Part shown: piece by piece, positions 55,530-64,000 of the stretch
How positions within the stretch are numbered: the first letter of the stretch is position 1
Layout: every line of letters starts with the position of its first letter
Source of the DNA: an uncultured Tateyamaria sp.
Lineage (GTDB): Bacteria; Pseudomonadota; Alphaproteobacteria; Rhodobacterales; Rhodobacteraceae
Assembly: GCA_947501275.1 (NCBI GenBank)
Contig: CANMVD010000001.1
Location: 744,001-808,000 of the forward strand
Direction: 5' to 3'
Length of the DNA stretch: 64,000 bases
Notes under the pieces: model-generated
Database searches by the model: none
What the model saw: only the letters and a program-made list of their open reading frames with translations
Told to the model about the DNA's origin: nothing
Made by a program: the position numbers and the translations under genes

Positions 55530-56713
55530 CAGATCACTCCCAGCTTTTTGCCCACATGACCAAAGGCCGCCAATCCACGGTCCAGATCGTCTTGACTCAA
55601 GGCAGCGTTCATCTGTGTTCTGATCCGGGCCTGGCCCTTGGGGACAACCGGGAAAAAGAATCCGGACACGTAGACACCTTGGTCAAACAACTGCGCCGCC
55701 ATGTCCTGGGCCAACTGCGCATCGCCCAACATGACAGGAATGATGGGATGCGCCCCGGGCAAAACGTCAAAGCCCAACGATTCCAGACCTGCCCGCCAGT
55801 ATGCCGCGTTTTCAAACAGCCTTAGCCGCAAGGCATCACCATTTTCGACCAACCGGATTGCTTCAATCCCGGCCGCCACGATGGCTGGCGGCAAGGAGTT
55901 CGAAAACAGATATGGACGCGCGCGTTGTCGCAACAAATCAATGACAGGCTGCGGACCCGCAATATAGCCCCCGATTGATCCACCAAGCGCCTTGCCAAGG
56001 GTCCCTGTCAGAATGTCGACTTCAACGCCAAAATGGGCAGGTGTCCCCGCCCCTTTGGGGCCCATAAACCCTGTCGCATGACAGTCATCGACCATCACCA
56101 ACGCATTGTATTTTTTGGCCAGTGCTGAGATTTCAGGGAGCTTGGCCAGATAACCATCCATGGAAAACACGCCATCTGTCGCGATCATGATGTGCCGTGC
56201 ACCTTCTGCCTGCGCGAGGCGCAATTGGCCTTCCAAATCGCCCATGTCTGAATTTGCGTAACGATACCGTTTGGCCCGGCACAGGCGAACGCCATCAATG
56301 ATCGACGCATGGTTCAGGGAATCCGATAAAATGGCGTCTTCTGGTCCCAAGAGAGGCTCGAACAAACCGCCATTGGCGTCGAAACAAGCCGCAAACAAAA
56401 TCGCATCATCCTTGCCAAGGAACCGCGCCAAGCGTGCCTCAAGCGTGCGATGGATGTCCTGTGTGCCGCAGATAAAGCGTACACTCGCCATGCCAAACCC
56501 CTTGTCGTCCATGGTGGTTTTCGCGGCTGCGATAAGGTCCGGATGATCGGCAAGCCCCAGATAGTTGTTTGCGCAGAGGTTCAATACATCTCGCGAGCCA
56601 ACCTCGATACGCCCTCCTTGTGGTGATGTGATCATCCGCTCTTGCTTCATCATCCCCTCAGCGTCGATCTGCGCCAAAGTGTCTGTGATGTGATCAAGAA
56701 AAGACTGGGTCAT
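55529..56713 (-). CDS. kbl: 2-amino-3-ketobutyrate CoA ligase Kbl
   Basis: Glycine C-acetyltransferase: cleaves 2-amino-3-ketobutyrate with CoA to glycine and acetyl-CoA. 394 residues, alpha-oxoamine synthase family. [13 protein letters not shown] carries the PLP Asp/His, the Schiff-base Lys is in [14 protein letters not shown], and [10 protein letters not shown] is the typical N-terminal segment. First gene of the kbl-tdh operon. Confidence 0.96.
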   Translation of the reverse strand: MTQSFLDHITDTLAQIDAEGMMKQERMITSPQGGRIEVGSRDVLNLCANNYLGLADHPDLIAAAKTTMDDKGFGMASVRFICGTQDIHRTLEARLARFLGKDDAILFAACFDANGGLFEPLLGPEDAILSDSLNHASIIDGVRLCRAKRYRYANSDMGDLEGQLRLAQAEGARHIMIATDGVFSMDGYLAKLPEISALAKKYNALVMVDDCHATGFMGPKGAGTPAHFGVEVDILTGTLGKALGGSIGGYIAGPQPVIDLLRQRARPYLFSNSLPPAIVAAGIEAIRLVENGDALRLRLFENAAYWRAGLESLGFDVLPGAHPIIPVMLGDAQLAQDMAAQLFDQGVYVSGFFFPVVPKGQARIRTQMNAALSQDDLDRGLAAFGHVGKKLGVI

Positions 56714-56806
56714 GATGATGCTCCTTCACAGCACCATCTACCATATCGGATGTGATTCCAAAATAGAGGAATTCAAAATAACGGAAAATTCTCCGTGAAG
56801 ATGGAT

Positions 56807-57364
56807 TTACGCGTCTTGAACCACCAAAAAGGCGCGGGCGGCTTCCACCGCTTTTATACAATGGGGAACGTCTGCCGGGTATCGCGCAGTGTCACCTGCG
56901 CCAATCGTCTCCTCAGATCCACCGCTGGTAATTGTCAGCGTGCCCTCAATGACTGTCAGATGTTCACGCGCACCGTGGGTATGGGGTTGGCTATCCAGTA
57001 CCCCGCCGGTTTCGAACCGCAGTTCGTAAACTTCGTGGCGCCCTGCATCTTCAGGGGGCGACAGGATGCGAATACTGCATCCGGTCCCACGATTTTCGAT
57101 GTTGGGCACATCCCCGTTGCGTAAGACTTCGATGCGACCAGCGGATCCAGTGTCCAGCAGGCCTGCAAAATCGACCTGCAAGGCGCGTGTCAGATTCCAC
57201 AGGGTCGCGATGGTAGGCGAGGATTCCCCGCGTTCAATCTGGCTGACCATCGACCGGCTGACACCGGACAGCTTTGCGACCGCGTCAAGGGACAGGCCAT
57301 GAGCTTGCCGCGCCTCTTTCAGGCGATTGGGCAAACGGGACAGTATTGCATCAGTGTCATCCAT
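56807..57364 (-). CDS. XRE-family regulator with cupin domain
   Basis: 185 residues from ATG 57364 (the ORF-track start 57550 lies beyond the thiolase gene start). An N-terminal helix-turn-helix (RLPNRLKEARQAHGLSLDAVAKLSGVSRSMVSQIERGESSPTIATLWNL) is followed by a cupin barrel with PHTHGAREHLTVIEG. Cupin-XRE proteins sense small molecules such as amino acids. It could control kbl-tdh downstream on the same strand, the divergent thiolase, or both. Confidence 0.9.
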   Translation of the reverse strand: MDDTDAILSRLPNRLKEARQAHGLSLDAVAKLSGVSRSMVSQIERGESSPTIATLWNLTRALQVDFAGLLDTGSAGRIEVLRNGDVPNIENRGTGCSIRILSPPEDAGRHEVYELRFETGGVLDSQPHTHGAREHLTVIEGTLTITSGGSEETIGAGDTARYPADVPHCIKAVEAARAFLVVQDA

Positions 57365-57467
57365 AATGACGCAGAGAAGGCGGTGCCGTTGCGTCGAAGT
57401 CAAGCCACGGCGGGTGACTTTGCGACCTATGGGCGTCATATCTGAATGAAAGAGGAGACCCAGCAGC

Positions 57468-58649
57468 ATGACACATGACATCGTAATTCTTGACGGCGCG
57501 CGCACGGCCATTGGCACTTTTGGCGGCTCCTTGGCCGGAACAGCTCCCATTGATCTGGGTACTGCGGCGGCAAAGGCCGCGCTTGAGCGTTCCGGCGTCG
57601 ATGGCCGGCAGATTGGTCATGTCGCTTTTGGGCACGTTATCAACACAGAGCCGCGCGACATGTATCTCAGCCGCGTTGCTGCAATGCAGGCAGGTGTGCC
57701 CGATACGACGCCTGCGATGAACGTGAACCGGCTTTGTGGGTCCGGCGTTCAAGCAATTGTATCGGTTGTTCAGTCTCTGATGCTGGGTGATGCAGAGTTT
57801 GGTTTGGCTGGTGGGGCCGAAAACATGTCTCGCAGTCCCTTTGTCGTTCCATCGCAGCGGTGGGGCGCCAAGATGGGAGATGTAAAAACGCTCGACATGA
57901 TGCTGGGCGCGCTCAACTGTCCCTTTGGCACTGGGCATATGGGTGTCACCGCCGAAAATGTCGCCGCCGAACATCAGATCACCCGCGAAGCGCAAGATGA
58001 CTTTGCGTTGCAAAGCCAGACACGTGCCGCTGCAGCCATTGCCGAAGGACGCTTTGCCAGCCAGATCGTCCCGGTCGAAGTACGCGTAAAGCGGGATACG
58101 GTCGCCTTTGACGTCGACGAACACCCCAAAGCGACTACAGCACAAGCCCTCGCGGGCTTGCGCCCCGTGTTTCAAAAGGACGGATCTGTCACGGCAGGCA
58201 ATGCGTCCGGGATCAACGATGGCGCTGGTGCGATTGTGCTGGCCACGGCAGATGCAGCGCAAAGGGCCGGACTGAAACCAAAGGCCCGCGTGCTTGGCTA
58301 CGCTCATGCCGGTGTACGTCCCGAAGTGATGGGCATCGGCCCGATCCCGGCGGTCCGCAACCTGTTGGATCGCACAGGACTGTCACCTGATGATTTCGAC
58401 GTGGTGGAATCCAACGAGGCTTTTGCCGCACAGGCATTGGCTGTATCGAATGACCTTGGTTTTGATCCGGCCCGTGTCAATCCAAATGGCGGTGCAATTG
58501 CCCTTGGCCACCCCGTCGGCGCGACTGGAGCGATCATCACGGTCAAGGCGCTTTATGAACTGGAACGCATCGGTGGTTCCAAAGCGTTGATTACAATGTG
58601 TATCGGTGGCGGTCAGGGAATTGCGCTGGCCATTGAACGTATCGTTTGA
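57468..58649 (+). CDS. Acetyl-CoA C-acyltransferase (thiolase)
   Basis: Condenses or cleaves acyl-CoA and acetyl-CoA. 393 residues with the catalytic Cys in NRLCGSGVQA (near residue 90), the His in GGAIALGHPVGATGA, and the second Cys in MCIGGGQGIAL. Close to the acetoacetyl-CoA thiolase (PhaA/AtoB) group; degradative and biosynthetic use cannot be separated. Divergent from the XRE-cupin gene, with copy E of the repeat after its stop. Confidence 0.93.
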   Translation: MTHDIVILDGARTAIGTFGGSLAGTAPIDLGTAAAKAALERSGVDGRQIGHVAFGHVINTEPRDMYLSRVAAMQAGVPDTTPAMNVNRLCGSGVQAIVSVVQSLMLGDAEFGLAGGAENMSRSPFVVPSQRWGAKMGDVKTLDMMLGALNCPFGTGHMGVTAENVAAEHQITREAQDDFALQSQTRAAAAIAEGRFASQIVPVEVRVKRDTVAFDVDEHPKATTAQALAGLRPVFQKDGSVTAGNASGINDGAGAIVLATADAAQRAGLKPKARVLGYAHAGVRPEVMGIGPIPAVRNLLDRTGLSPDDFDVVESNEAFAAQALAVSNDLGFDPARVNPNGGAIALGHPVGATGAIITVKALYELERIGGSKALITMCIGGGQGIALAIERIV

Positions 58650-58660
58650 AAGCTCTGTCA

Positions 58661-58707
58661 ATGGGGGCTCTGCCCCCAGACCCCCGTGGTACTTTTTGTC
58701 AGAAGAA
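58661..58707 (-). repeat. Dispersed intergenic repeat, copy E
   Basis: On the minus strand: TTCTTCTGACAAAAAGTACCACGGGGGTCTGGGGGC-aga-GCCCCCAT. It lies between the convergent stops of the thiolase and ubiB and is the only copy in this orientation. Confidence 0.82.
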
Positions 58708-58710
58708 GAG

Positions 58711-60243
58711 TCAGAGAAGTGCTTCGATCATCAGCACAAGTGACGTGCCCAACGCTGTTCCGATCATCAGCGCGAGGATGATCCAGCGCCAAAAGCCACG
58801 TTTCTTTGGTGGTGCCGGGTTCGCCTGATTAATCAGGGCTTGTTCGACTAGCCTTGGTAGACGCGGTCCAAACCGCGTGAGCACCCGCGCTGTTTTGTAA
58901 AGATCGGTCAGAACTGCCTTGGGACCGATGGATTTCTGGATGTAGTCCGTCACGATGGGCGAGGCGACCTGCCAGATGTTGATGTTCGGATTGAGGCTTC
59001 GCGCAACCCCTTCGACCACCACCATCGTGCGTTGCAACAAGATCAGTTCGGTTCGTGTTTCCATGCCAAACCGTTCCGTCACCTCAAAAAGATAACTCAG
59101 CAGTCGCCCCATAGAAATCTGCGAGGCATCCATACCAAAAATCGGTTCACCCACAGCGCGCAAGGCCCGCGCGAATTCATCCACGTCTTTGTCCGGGGGG
59201 ACATAACCAGCTTCGAAATGCACCTCCGCGACGCGTTTGAAATCCTGACGGATGAACCCAAACAAGATCTCGGCGTAAACGCGGCGGGTGTATTCGTCGA
59301 TGTGGCCCATGATTCCAAAATCATAGGCAATGATGTCCCCGTTGCTGGCAACCTTCAGGTTCCCCTGATGCATATCCGCGTGAAAATATCCGTCGCGCAG
59401 CGCATGCAGAAGAAACAGCCGCAACACCCGTTCGCTCAGATCAACTCTGTTGTGCCCAGCCCCATCGATCGCGCTATTGTCGCCCATGGGTACGCCATCT
59501 GCCCACTCCAGCGTCATCACACGGCGGGCGGAATAATCCCAACGGATACGCGGCAGTTTGAAGCCCTTATCGTCCTTGGTGTTGGCTGCATATTCCCCGG
59601 CGGCCGAGGATTCGAGGCGCAAATCCAACTCGCCTTGCACCACGCCGTCAAAGTGTTCGATCACATCCATGGGGCGCAAGCGCCGTGCTCCGGGCGCAAA
59701 CAACTCGACTATGCGGGCCGCAAGATAAAAGGCATCCACATCCTTACCAAATGCACGCTCAACACCCGGGCGCAGGACTTTGACAGCCACAGCCTCGCCA
59801 GTACTCTCCAGGGTCGCCTTGTGCACCTGCGCAATAGAGGCCGCCGCTACCGGTTCACTGAACTCAGAAAAAAGCGTGTCGATGGGCTGTCCAAGCTCCT
59901 TTTCGACTTCGGCCTTGGCGACCTCAACCGGGAAGGGGGGTAACTTGTCTTGCAACACGCGCAACTGCTGCGCCATTTCTTCGCCCACCACATCCGGACG
60001 TGTCGACAGGACTTGACCAAACTTGATGTAGGCCGGACCCAAAGCTGTCAGCGCTCGGGTCGCAGGTGGCATGGACGGATCACCTTTGTAGCCCAGCCAC
60101 ATGAACGGTTTGCCCAACAGCTTGGCGACGAAACGCAAGGGGGCCGGAGCCTCGAATGCATCCAGGACAACGTTCATTGCCCCAGTGCGTTCCAGCGTCG
60201 CGCCCGTGCGGATCAGGCGGATAATGTTGTGGGGGCCGCGCAA
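58711..60243 (-). CDS. ubiB: Ubiquinone biosynthesis kinase-like protein UbiB
   Basis: Atypical protein-kinase-like ATPase needed for coenzyme Q hydroxylation steps. TTG 60243 is the preferred start: it lies just after the ubiE stop and gives the family N-terminus RGPHNIIRLIRTGATLE; the ORF-track start lies inside ubiE. 510 residues with KxGQ motif KFGQVLSTRPDVV, Ala-rich loop AAASIAQVHKA, VAVKVLRP and two C-terminal membrane spans. Coupled to ubiE. Confidence 0.93.
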   Translation of the reverse strand: MRGPHNIIRLIRTGATLERTGAMNVVLDAFEAPAPLRFVAKLLGKPFMWLGYKGDPSMPPATRALTALGPAYIKFGQVLSTRPDVVGEEMAQQLRVLQDKLPPFPVEVAKAEVEKELGQPIDTLFSEFSEPVAAASIAQVHKATLESTGEAVAVKVLRPGVERAFGKDVDAFYLAARIVELFAPGARRLRPMDVIEHFDGVVQGELDLRLESSAAGEYAANTKDDKGFKLPRIRWDYSARRVMTLEWADGVPMGDNSAIDGAGHNRVDLSERVLRLFLLHALRDGYFHADMHQGNLKVASNGDIIAYDFGIMGHIDEYTRRVYAEILFGFIRQDFKRVAEVHFEAGYVPPDKDVDEFARALRAVGEPIFGMDASQISMGRLLSYLFEVTERFGMETRTELILLQRTMVVVEGVARSLNPNINIWQVASPIVTDYIQKSIGPKAVLTDLYKTARVLTRFGPRLPRLVEQALINQANPAPPKKRGFWRWIILALMIGTALGTSLVLMIEALL

Positions 60244-60244
60244 A

Positions 60245-60991
60245 TCAGATCTTCCAGCCGGAATGCAGGCACGCAACACCCATGGTCATGTTGCGGTACT
60301 TGGCGTTCTCGAAGCCAGCGGCGCGGACCATGGATAAAAAGGTGTCCTGATCCGGGAACTTGCGGATCGATTCGACAAGATATTGATAGCTGTCGCGATC
60401 GCCTGCAATCATCTGACCCATGCGAGGAATGAAATTGAAGCTGTAGAGATCATACAGCTTTTGCATACCCTCGTTGGGCAATTGGCTGAACTCCAGAACC
60501 ATCAGGCGCCCACCCGGTTTCAGAACGCGATAGGCTTCGTTCAATGCCTCTTGCGGGCGGGTCACATTCCGGATGCCAAATGAGATCGTATAGACATCAA
60601 AACTGTTATCTTCGAAGGGCAAGGCCATCGCATCGCCTACCACCCAATCGAGACTGTCGGCCATCTTGTCCGCTTCGGCACGCTTGCGACCCTCAACCAA
60701 CATAGGTTCGGTCAGATCCAGAACGGTGGCGTGGCCATGACCAGCACGCTTGAGGAACTTGAACGAAATGTCTCCCGTTCCCCCTGCCACATCCAACAGC
60801 TTTTGACCGGGACGCGGAGCCAGCCAGTCCATCATCGCCTCTTTCCAGATGCGGTGGATGCCAACGCTCATCACGTCATTCATCACGTCATATTTGGACG
60901 CAACCGAGTTAAAGACGCCCTGCACCCGCCCGGCCTTTTCGCCCTCGGGGACCGTTTCAAATCCGAAATGTGTGGTGTTGTCGTCGCTCAT
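60245..60991 (-). CDS. ubiE: Ubiquinone/menaquinone methyltransferase UbiE
   Basis: SAM-dependent C-methylation of the demethoxy-quinone ring. ATG 60991 gives 248 residues; upstream codons of the ORF track have no match. Motif [39 protein letters not shown] and the final [13 protein letters not shown] are as expected. First gene of the ubiE-ubiB pair, divergent from the membrane protein gene. Confidence 0.96.
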   Translation of the reverse strand: MSDDNTTHFGFETVPEGEKAGRVQGVFNSVASKYDVMNDVMSVGIHRIWKEAMMDWLAPRPGQKLLDVAGGTGDISFKFLKRAGHGHATVLDLTEPMLVEGRKRAEADKMADSLDWVVGDAMALPFEDNSFDVYTISFGIRNVTRPQEALNEAYRVLKPGGRLMVLEFSQLPNEGMQKLYDLYSFNFIPRMGQMIAGDRDSYQYLVESIRKFPDQDTFLSMVRAAGFENAKYRNMTMGVACLHSGWKI

Positions 60992-61075
60992 ATCAGGGCA
61001 CCTTGATCCGCCTTTGGCTGAGATATAGCGTCCGATCCAAGGATACAAATGGCCAAATCAGCGCGGTAAGTTGCT

Positions 61076-61732
61076 ATGTTTGAAAACTTAATCGACAGTC
61101 TGCGTGTCCTGTCCCAGATGTTCTTTAACAATCCAATCCCATTCACGATTGGGACAATCATCGCTGTCACCCTGATCTATTACAAATGGGTCTGGATAGG
61201 TCGGATACAGACAAATACGATCAAGAAAAACTATGCCGGATGGAAAGTAGACGGGACGGTGGACAGCGCCCAACGATTGGTCCTGGAACCGATAAAAATG
61301 TTGCGTACAGGAATTGGGGCATTCCTGTTCTTTTTCGCCGGATTTCTCTTTTTTGCACTGGTCGAGGTGCCAAGGGGCGAAATGGATGGCGAAGGCTGGT
61401 TTGCCTTTGTGGCCATGGGGGCCTTTTCCCTGCTCGCACTATGGGTGATCTTCAAATCGTTTACACGCATCACCTTTGATGGAGAGGTGTTCACACAGTC
61501 CGGTCCGATTGTCCGCACCATGGCGGCACGTGCAGACACACTGCAAGATATCCGCCCCATCGGCAAAACCATCGCAGGCGGCATCTTTCTGGACTTTGGC
61601 GACCAAGGGCGGATACGGGTGGCGTCCAACATGTCAGGCTACCGCCAACTGCTCGAAATCCTGACACAACATAATCTGAAACTGCGGATGCTGGTGAATG
61701 CCTATTCCGAAGCGGCCAAAAGGCACCTTTGA
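61076..61732 (+). CDS. Unknown membrane protein between ubiE and mutM
   Basis: 218 residues with about three hydrophobic spans (FTIGTIIAVTLIYYKWVWI near 23-41; IGAFLFFFAGFLFFALV near 79-95; FAFVAMGAFSLLALWVIF near 108-125) and a soluble C-terminal part rich in strands (ITFDGEVFTQSGPIVRTMAARADTLQDI) that resembles bacterial PH-like domains. No family assigned. Its stop directly abuts the mutM ATG (TGAATG), so mutM may depend on its translation. Confidence 0.75.
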   Translation: MFENLIDSLRVLSQMFFNNPIPFTIGTIIAVTLIYYKWVWIGRIQTNTIKKNYAGWKVDGTVDSAQRLVLEPIKMLRTGIGAFLFFFAGFLFFALVEVPRGEMDGEGWFAFVAMGAFSLLALWVIFKSFTRITFDGEVFTQSGPIVRTMAARADTLQDIRPIGKTIAGGIFLDFGDQGRIRVASNMSGYRQLLEILTQHNLKLRMLVNAYSEAAKRHL

Positions 61733-62584
61733 ATGCCAGAACTTCCCGAAGTCGAAACCGTCCGTCGTGGCCTGAGCCCCGCGATGGAAGGGGCCGTGAT
61801 TACACAGGCGGATGTGAACCGGCCCGACTTGCGCTGGCCGTTTCCCGACGGCATGGCCGAACGACTGACCGGGCAAACGGTCACACAACTGCGCAGGCGG
61901 TCCAAGTATATCCTCGCAGATCTTAGTTCAGGCGAGACGCTCCTGATCCATCTGGGCATGTCCGGGCGGATGCTGGTGTCAGGCGATCCACTTGGACAAT
62001 TTGCGCACGAACACCCGCAGGCCGAAAAACACGACCACGTTGTGCTGCACATGAACAACGGTGCGCGTATCACGTTCAATGACCCGCGGCGGTTCGGTGC
62101 GATGGACCTGATGCAGACTGCCACTGCAGACCAGCACAAATTGTTGGCTGTGCTGGGTCCTGAACCACTTGGCAACGACTTCCACGAAAACCACCTGATC
62201 GCTGCATTCAAAAACAAGAACACGCCCGTCAAATCGGCACTGCTGGATCAGAGAATCGTCGCGGGTTTGGGCAACATCTATGTGTGTGAAGCGTTATTCC
62301 GTGGTGGCATCGCACCGACGCGCAAAGCGGGCCAAATTTCGAAACGCCGTGTCTCCGCCCTCGTGCCCATCATCCGTGACGTGTTGTCAGAAGCGATCGA
62401 AGCAGGCGGTTCATCCTTGCGTGACTTCCGCCAAGCCGATGGAGAACTTGGATATTTTCAACACCGCTTTGATGTGTATGGGCGCGAAGGTGCACCCTGT
62501 TCGACCACCGGATGCACCGCGCACATCACCCGTATCGTGCAATCGGGGCGGTCTTCTTTCTACTGCAAGTCGTGCCAATCATAG
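61733..62584 (+). CDS. mutM: Formamidopyrimidine-DNA glycosylase MutM (Fpg)
   Basis: Removes 8-oxoguanine and formamidopyrimidine bases from DNA, with AP-lyase activity. 283 residues starting with the invariant [14 protein letters not shown], in which Pro1 (after Met removal) is the catalytic amine. The C-terminal zinc finger is [10 protein letters not shown] ... FYCKSCQS. Other conserved sites include [14 protein letters not shown]. Coupled to the upstream membrane protein gene. Confidence 0.97.
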   Translation: MPELPEVETVRRGLSPAMEGAVITQADVNRPDLRWPFPDGMAERLTGQTVTQLRRRSKYILADLSSGETLLIHLGMSGRMLVSGDPLGQFAHEHPQAEKHDHVVLHMNNGARITFNDPRRFGAMDLMQTATADQHKLLAVLGPEPLGNDFHENHLIAAFKNKNTPVKSALLDQRIVAGLGNIYVCEALFRGGIAPTRKAGQISKRRVSALVPIIRDVLSEAIEAGGSSLRDFRQADGELGYFQHRFDVYGREGAPCSTTGCTAHITRIVQSGRSSFYCKSCQS

Positions 62585-62647
62585 CTTGAAACGATGTGCT
62601 AGAGTGGTAATGCTCGGCCCTCAATGGCAACGGATGAAAGCAGACAC

Positions 62648-63424
62648 ATGGCCTATGAGACGATCATCGTCGACTTAGAAGACCACATCGCCAAAATCAC
62701 CCTAAATCGCCCTGACGCACTGAACGCGCTCAACGACCAGCTGATGACAGAGCTGGCTGATGCTATGGCAGCCGCGCAAAGCAACGATAAGGTGCGGTGC
62801 ATTGTGATTACCGGTTCGGAAAAGGCATTCGCCGCCGGGGCTGACATCGCGATGATGAAAGACAAATCCTATGTCGAAGTCTTCACCGAAGACCTGTTCG
62901 GCCCAGAAACCGATGTCATCACCCGCACCCGCAAACCTGTAATTGCCGCCGTGGCTGGTTACGCGCTGGGCGGGGGCTGCGAACTGGCAATGATGTGCGA
63001 CTTTATCATTGCTGCCGACACGGCCAAATTCGGACAGCCCGAAATCAACCTCGGGGTTATGGCGGGAATCGGGGGCACCCAGCGCCTTACGCGCGCAGTG
63101 GGCAAGGCCAAGGCGATGGACATGAACCTCACCGGGCGCTTTATGGACGCCGAGGAGGCCGAGCGTGCTGGGCTGGTCAGCCGCGTCGTACCTGCCAAAA
63201 AACTCATGGACGAAGCAATGGGCGCAGCCACCAAGATCTCCGAGAAATCGATGATCTCGGCCATGGCGGTCAAGGAATCAGTGAACCGCGCCTTCGAAGT
63301 CCCTCTGCGTGAAGGACTGCTGTTTGAACGCCGCGTGTTCCACTCTCTCTTCGCCACTGAAGACCAGAAAGAAGGTATGAGCGCGTTCCTCGAAAAACGC
63401 GAAGCGCAGTTCCGGGACAAGTAG
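62648..63424 (+). CDS. Enoyl-CoA hydratase
   Basis: Crotonase-fold hydratase of fatty acid oxidation. ATG 62648 ([13 protein letters not shown]) is preferred to the 62624 ORF start on family grounds. 258 residues with the oxyanion-hole motif [24 protein letters not shown] with the first catalytic Glu, and [19 protein letters not shown] with the second. Strongly conserved EchA-type; could serve short-chain enoyl-CoAs. Follows mutM by 63 bases, as in other Rhodobacterales. Confidence 0.94.
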   Translation: MAYETIIVDLEDHIAKITLNRPDALNALNDQLMTELADAMAAAQSNDKVRCIVITGSEKAFAAGADIAMMKDKSYVEVFTEDLFGPETDVITRTRKPVIAAVAGYALGGGCELAMMCDFIIAADTAKFGQPEINLGVMAGIGGTQRLTRAVGKAKAMDMNLTGRFMDAEEAERAGLVSRVVPAKKLMDEAMGAATKISEKSMISAMAVKESVNRAFEVPLREGLLFERRVFHSLFATEDQKEGMSAFLEKREAQFRDK

Positions 63425-63441
63425 TACTTTGGTCCGATCAC

Positions 63442-63505
63442 AGTTTCTTCTGACTGAAAATACCACGGGGGAAAGCGCGCAGCGCTTGGGGGCGGAGCTC
63501 CCTTA
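63442..63505 (+). repeat. Dispersed intergenic repeat, copy F
   Basis: TTTCTTCTGACTGAAAATACCACGGGGG then AAGCGC-gca-GCGCTT and GGGGGCGGAGCTCCC. It follows the enoyl-CoA hydratase stop and precedes the rpsT promoter. Confidence 0.82.
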
Positions 63506-63516
63506 TCCCTGCGGTG

Positions 63517-63545
63517 TTGACTCGGAATTGTCTCAGGCCTATACG
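63517..63545 (+). promoter_or_regulatory. Sigma-70 promoter of rpsT
   Basis: TTGACT (63517-63522), exactly 17 bases, then TATACG (63540-63545), 45 bases before the rpsT start. This is the best housekeeping promoter found by eye in the window. Confidence 0.75.
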
Positions 63546-63590
63546 CGCCACTTCTGAAACTACCGCACCAATAGATTGGGACGAGATAAA

Positions 63591-63854
63591 ATGGCAAATT
63601 CGCCTCAGGCCAAGAAACGGGCCCGCCAAAACGCGAAACGTTTCGAAGTGAACAAAGCACGCCGCTCGCGGATTCGCACGTATCTGCGCCGCGTCGAAGA
63701 GGCGATCGCCTCTGGTGATAAGGACGCAGCGGGCGAGGCCCTCAAAGCGGCACAGCCCGAACTGATGCGCGGAATCACTAAGGGCGTGTATCATAAAAAC
63801 ACCGTTGCCCGGAAAATGTCGCGACTCTCCGCTCGGGTGAAGTCGCTGGGCTGA
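63591..63854 (+). CDS. rpsT: 30S ribosomal protein S20
   Basis: S20 binds 16S rRNA early in 30S assembly. 87 residues from ATG 63591: [38 protein letters not shown] and the ending AARKMSRLS-like [16 protein letters not shown] are the full family pattern. The ORF-track start at 63576 adds five residues that are not in the family. It has its own promoter and terminator. Confidence 0.97.
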   Translation: MANSPQAKKRARQNAKRFEVNKARRSRIRTYLRRVEEAIASGDKDAAGEALKAAQPELMRGITKGVYHKNTVARKMSRLSARVKSLG

Positions 63855-63878
63855 TTCCCCCGTAACGCGAAGATAGAA

Positions 63879-63907
63879 AGCGCCGCTGATGAGCGGCGCT
63901 TTTTTTG
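63879..63907 (+). terminator. Rho-independent terminator of rpsT
   Basis: AGCGCCGC-tgatga-GCGGCGCT, eight base pairs, followed by seven T. Located 24 bases after the rpsT stop. Confidence 0.93.
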
Positions 63908-63910
63908 TTT

Positions 63911-63948
63911 TTGACATAAAAACAAGGCCTGCACAGATTCTCTCTGCA
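63911..63948 (+). promoter_or_regulatory. Promoter-like -35 box and inverted repeat before the next gene
   Basis: TTGACA (63911-63916) is a perfect -35 box; the sequence about 17 bases later, CAGATT, is a poor -10. TGCA-c-AGA-ttc-TCT-c-TGCA (63930-63948) is an inverted repeat with symmetrical mismatches overlapping it and could be an operator. Confidence 0.4.
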
Positions 63949-63965
63949 AAAAATCGGAGTCAATA

Positions 63966-64000
63966 ATGAAGTTCTGTGGACGCACCGCTCACGATCTTGC
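63966..64000 (+). CDS. First codons of the next gene (partial, unassigned)
   Basis: ATG 63966 follows CGGAG at proper distance and opens MKFCGRTAHDL before the window ends. dnaA usually follows rpsT in Rhodobacterales, but these residues do not look like the DnaA N-terminus I know, so I leave it unassigned. Confidence 0.35.
   Translation, partial: MKFCGRTAHDL

Noticed and set aside
57357-58307. 316-residue minus-strand ORF
   Set aside because: Antisense to the thiolase gene; Arg/Cys/His-rich shadow composition.
59032-59943. 303-residue plus-strand ORF
   Set aside because: Antisense to ubiB, whose motifs are all present.
1-64000. CRISPR array, prophage, transposase or rRNA/tRNA gene
   Set aside because: No regularly spaced direct repeats, integrase, transposase or stable-RNA sequence was seen in any intergenic gap.

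Overview
The window reads as a chromosomal segment of an alphaproteobacterium of the Rhodobacterales (Roseobacter group). The basis is gene content and order: a flagellar locus with the alphaproteobacterial flagellin regulators FlbT and FlaF, a DUF1217 protein beside them, a thermolabile-type (Rhizobium etli-like) asparaginase, Hint-domain proteins, and the block ubiB-ubiE / mutM / enoyl-CoA hydratase / rpsT that lies beside dnaA in many members of this order. I do not assign a genus. Almost all DNA is coding, with many 1-4 bp stop/start overlaps. I saw no rRNA or tRNA gene, CRISPR array, phage or insertion sequence.

Layout. 1-17.6 kb: a flagellar locus in four blocks: (+) a partial helical protein, a small unknown ORF, flhA-fliR-flhB and a coiled-coil ORF; (-) flgB-flgC-fliE-fliQ-flgF-flgG-flgA-flgH-fliL; (+) fliI alone; (-) flgJ-flgN-flagellin-flaF-flbT-DUF1217; (+) fliK-flgD. 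Together these encode the export gate and ATPase, rod, L-ring, hook cap, hook-length control, chaperones, and filament with its post-transcriptional control. The MS-ring, C-ring, motor and hook genes (fliF, fliG, fliM, motA/B, flgE, flgK and others) are not here and presumably lie to the left.

17.6-31.2 kb: two ABC transporters of the polyamine/opine family with enzymes that could use their substrates. The first is a potFGHI-type set flanked by a PuuB-like FAD oxidase and a class III aminotransferase, so putrescine-type uptake and catabolism is likely. The second set comprises an ATPase, a binding protein, DUF1330 and two permeases, one with a very large periplasmic insert. It is divergent from a metal-ligand-less M24 protein resembling ectoine hydrolase/creatinase.

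31.2-49 kb: housekeeping and mixed genes: a lytic transglycosylase, a WYL regulator with a GST, a coupled dapE-GNAT-DUF2064-rnr operon, a tandem pair of Hint-domain proteins, rhodanese, dapD, a LOG-family protein, rlmN, an AhpD-like protein, an IalB-like protein and asparaginase. 49-53 kb: serine synthesis (serB; serC-serA behind a probable serC leader RNA). 52.9-58.7 kb: sulfotransferase, phosphoesterase, the threonine-to-glycine operon kbl-tdh, an XRE-cupin regulator and a thiolase. 58.7-64 kb: ubiE-ubiB, an unknown membrane protein, mutM, enoyl-CoA hydratase, rpsT with a clear promoter and terminator, and the first codons of one more gene.

A dispersed intergenic repeat (TTCTTCTGAC..AAAATACCACGGGGG..GGGGGCAAAGCCCCC) occurs six times between genes in the right two thirds of the window. 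The observations most worth following up are this repeat, the four-hairpin flagellin leader, the degenerate second Hint protein, the threonine dehydrogenase without structural-zinc cysteines, and the unusual second ABC operon.
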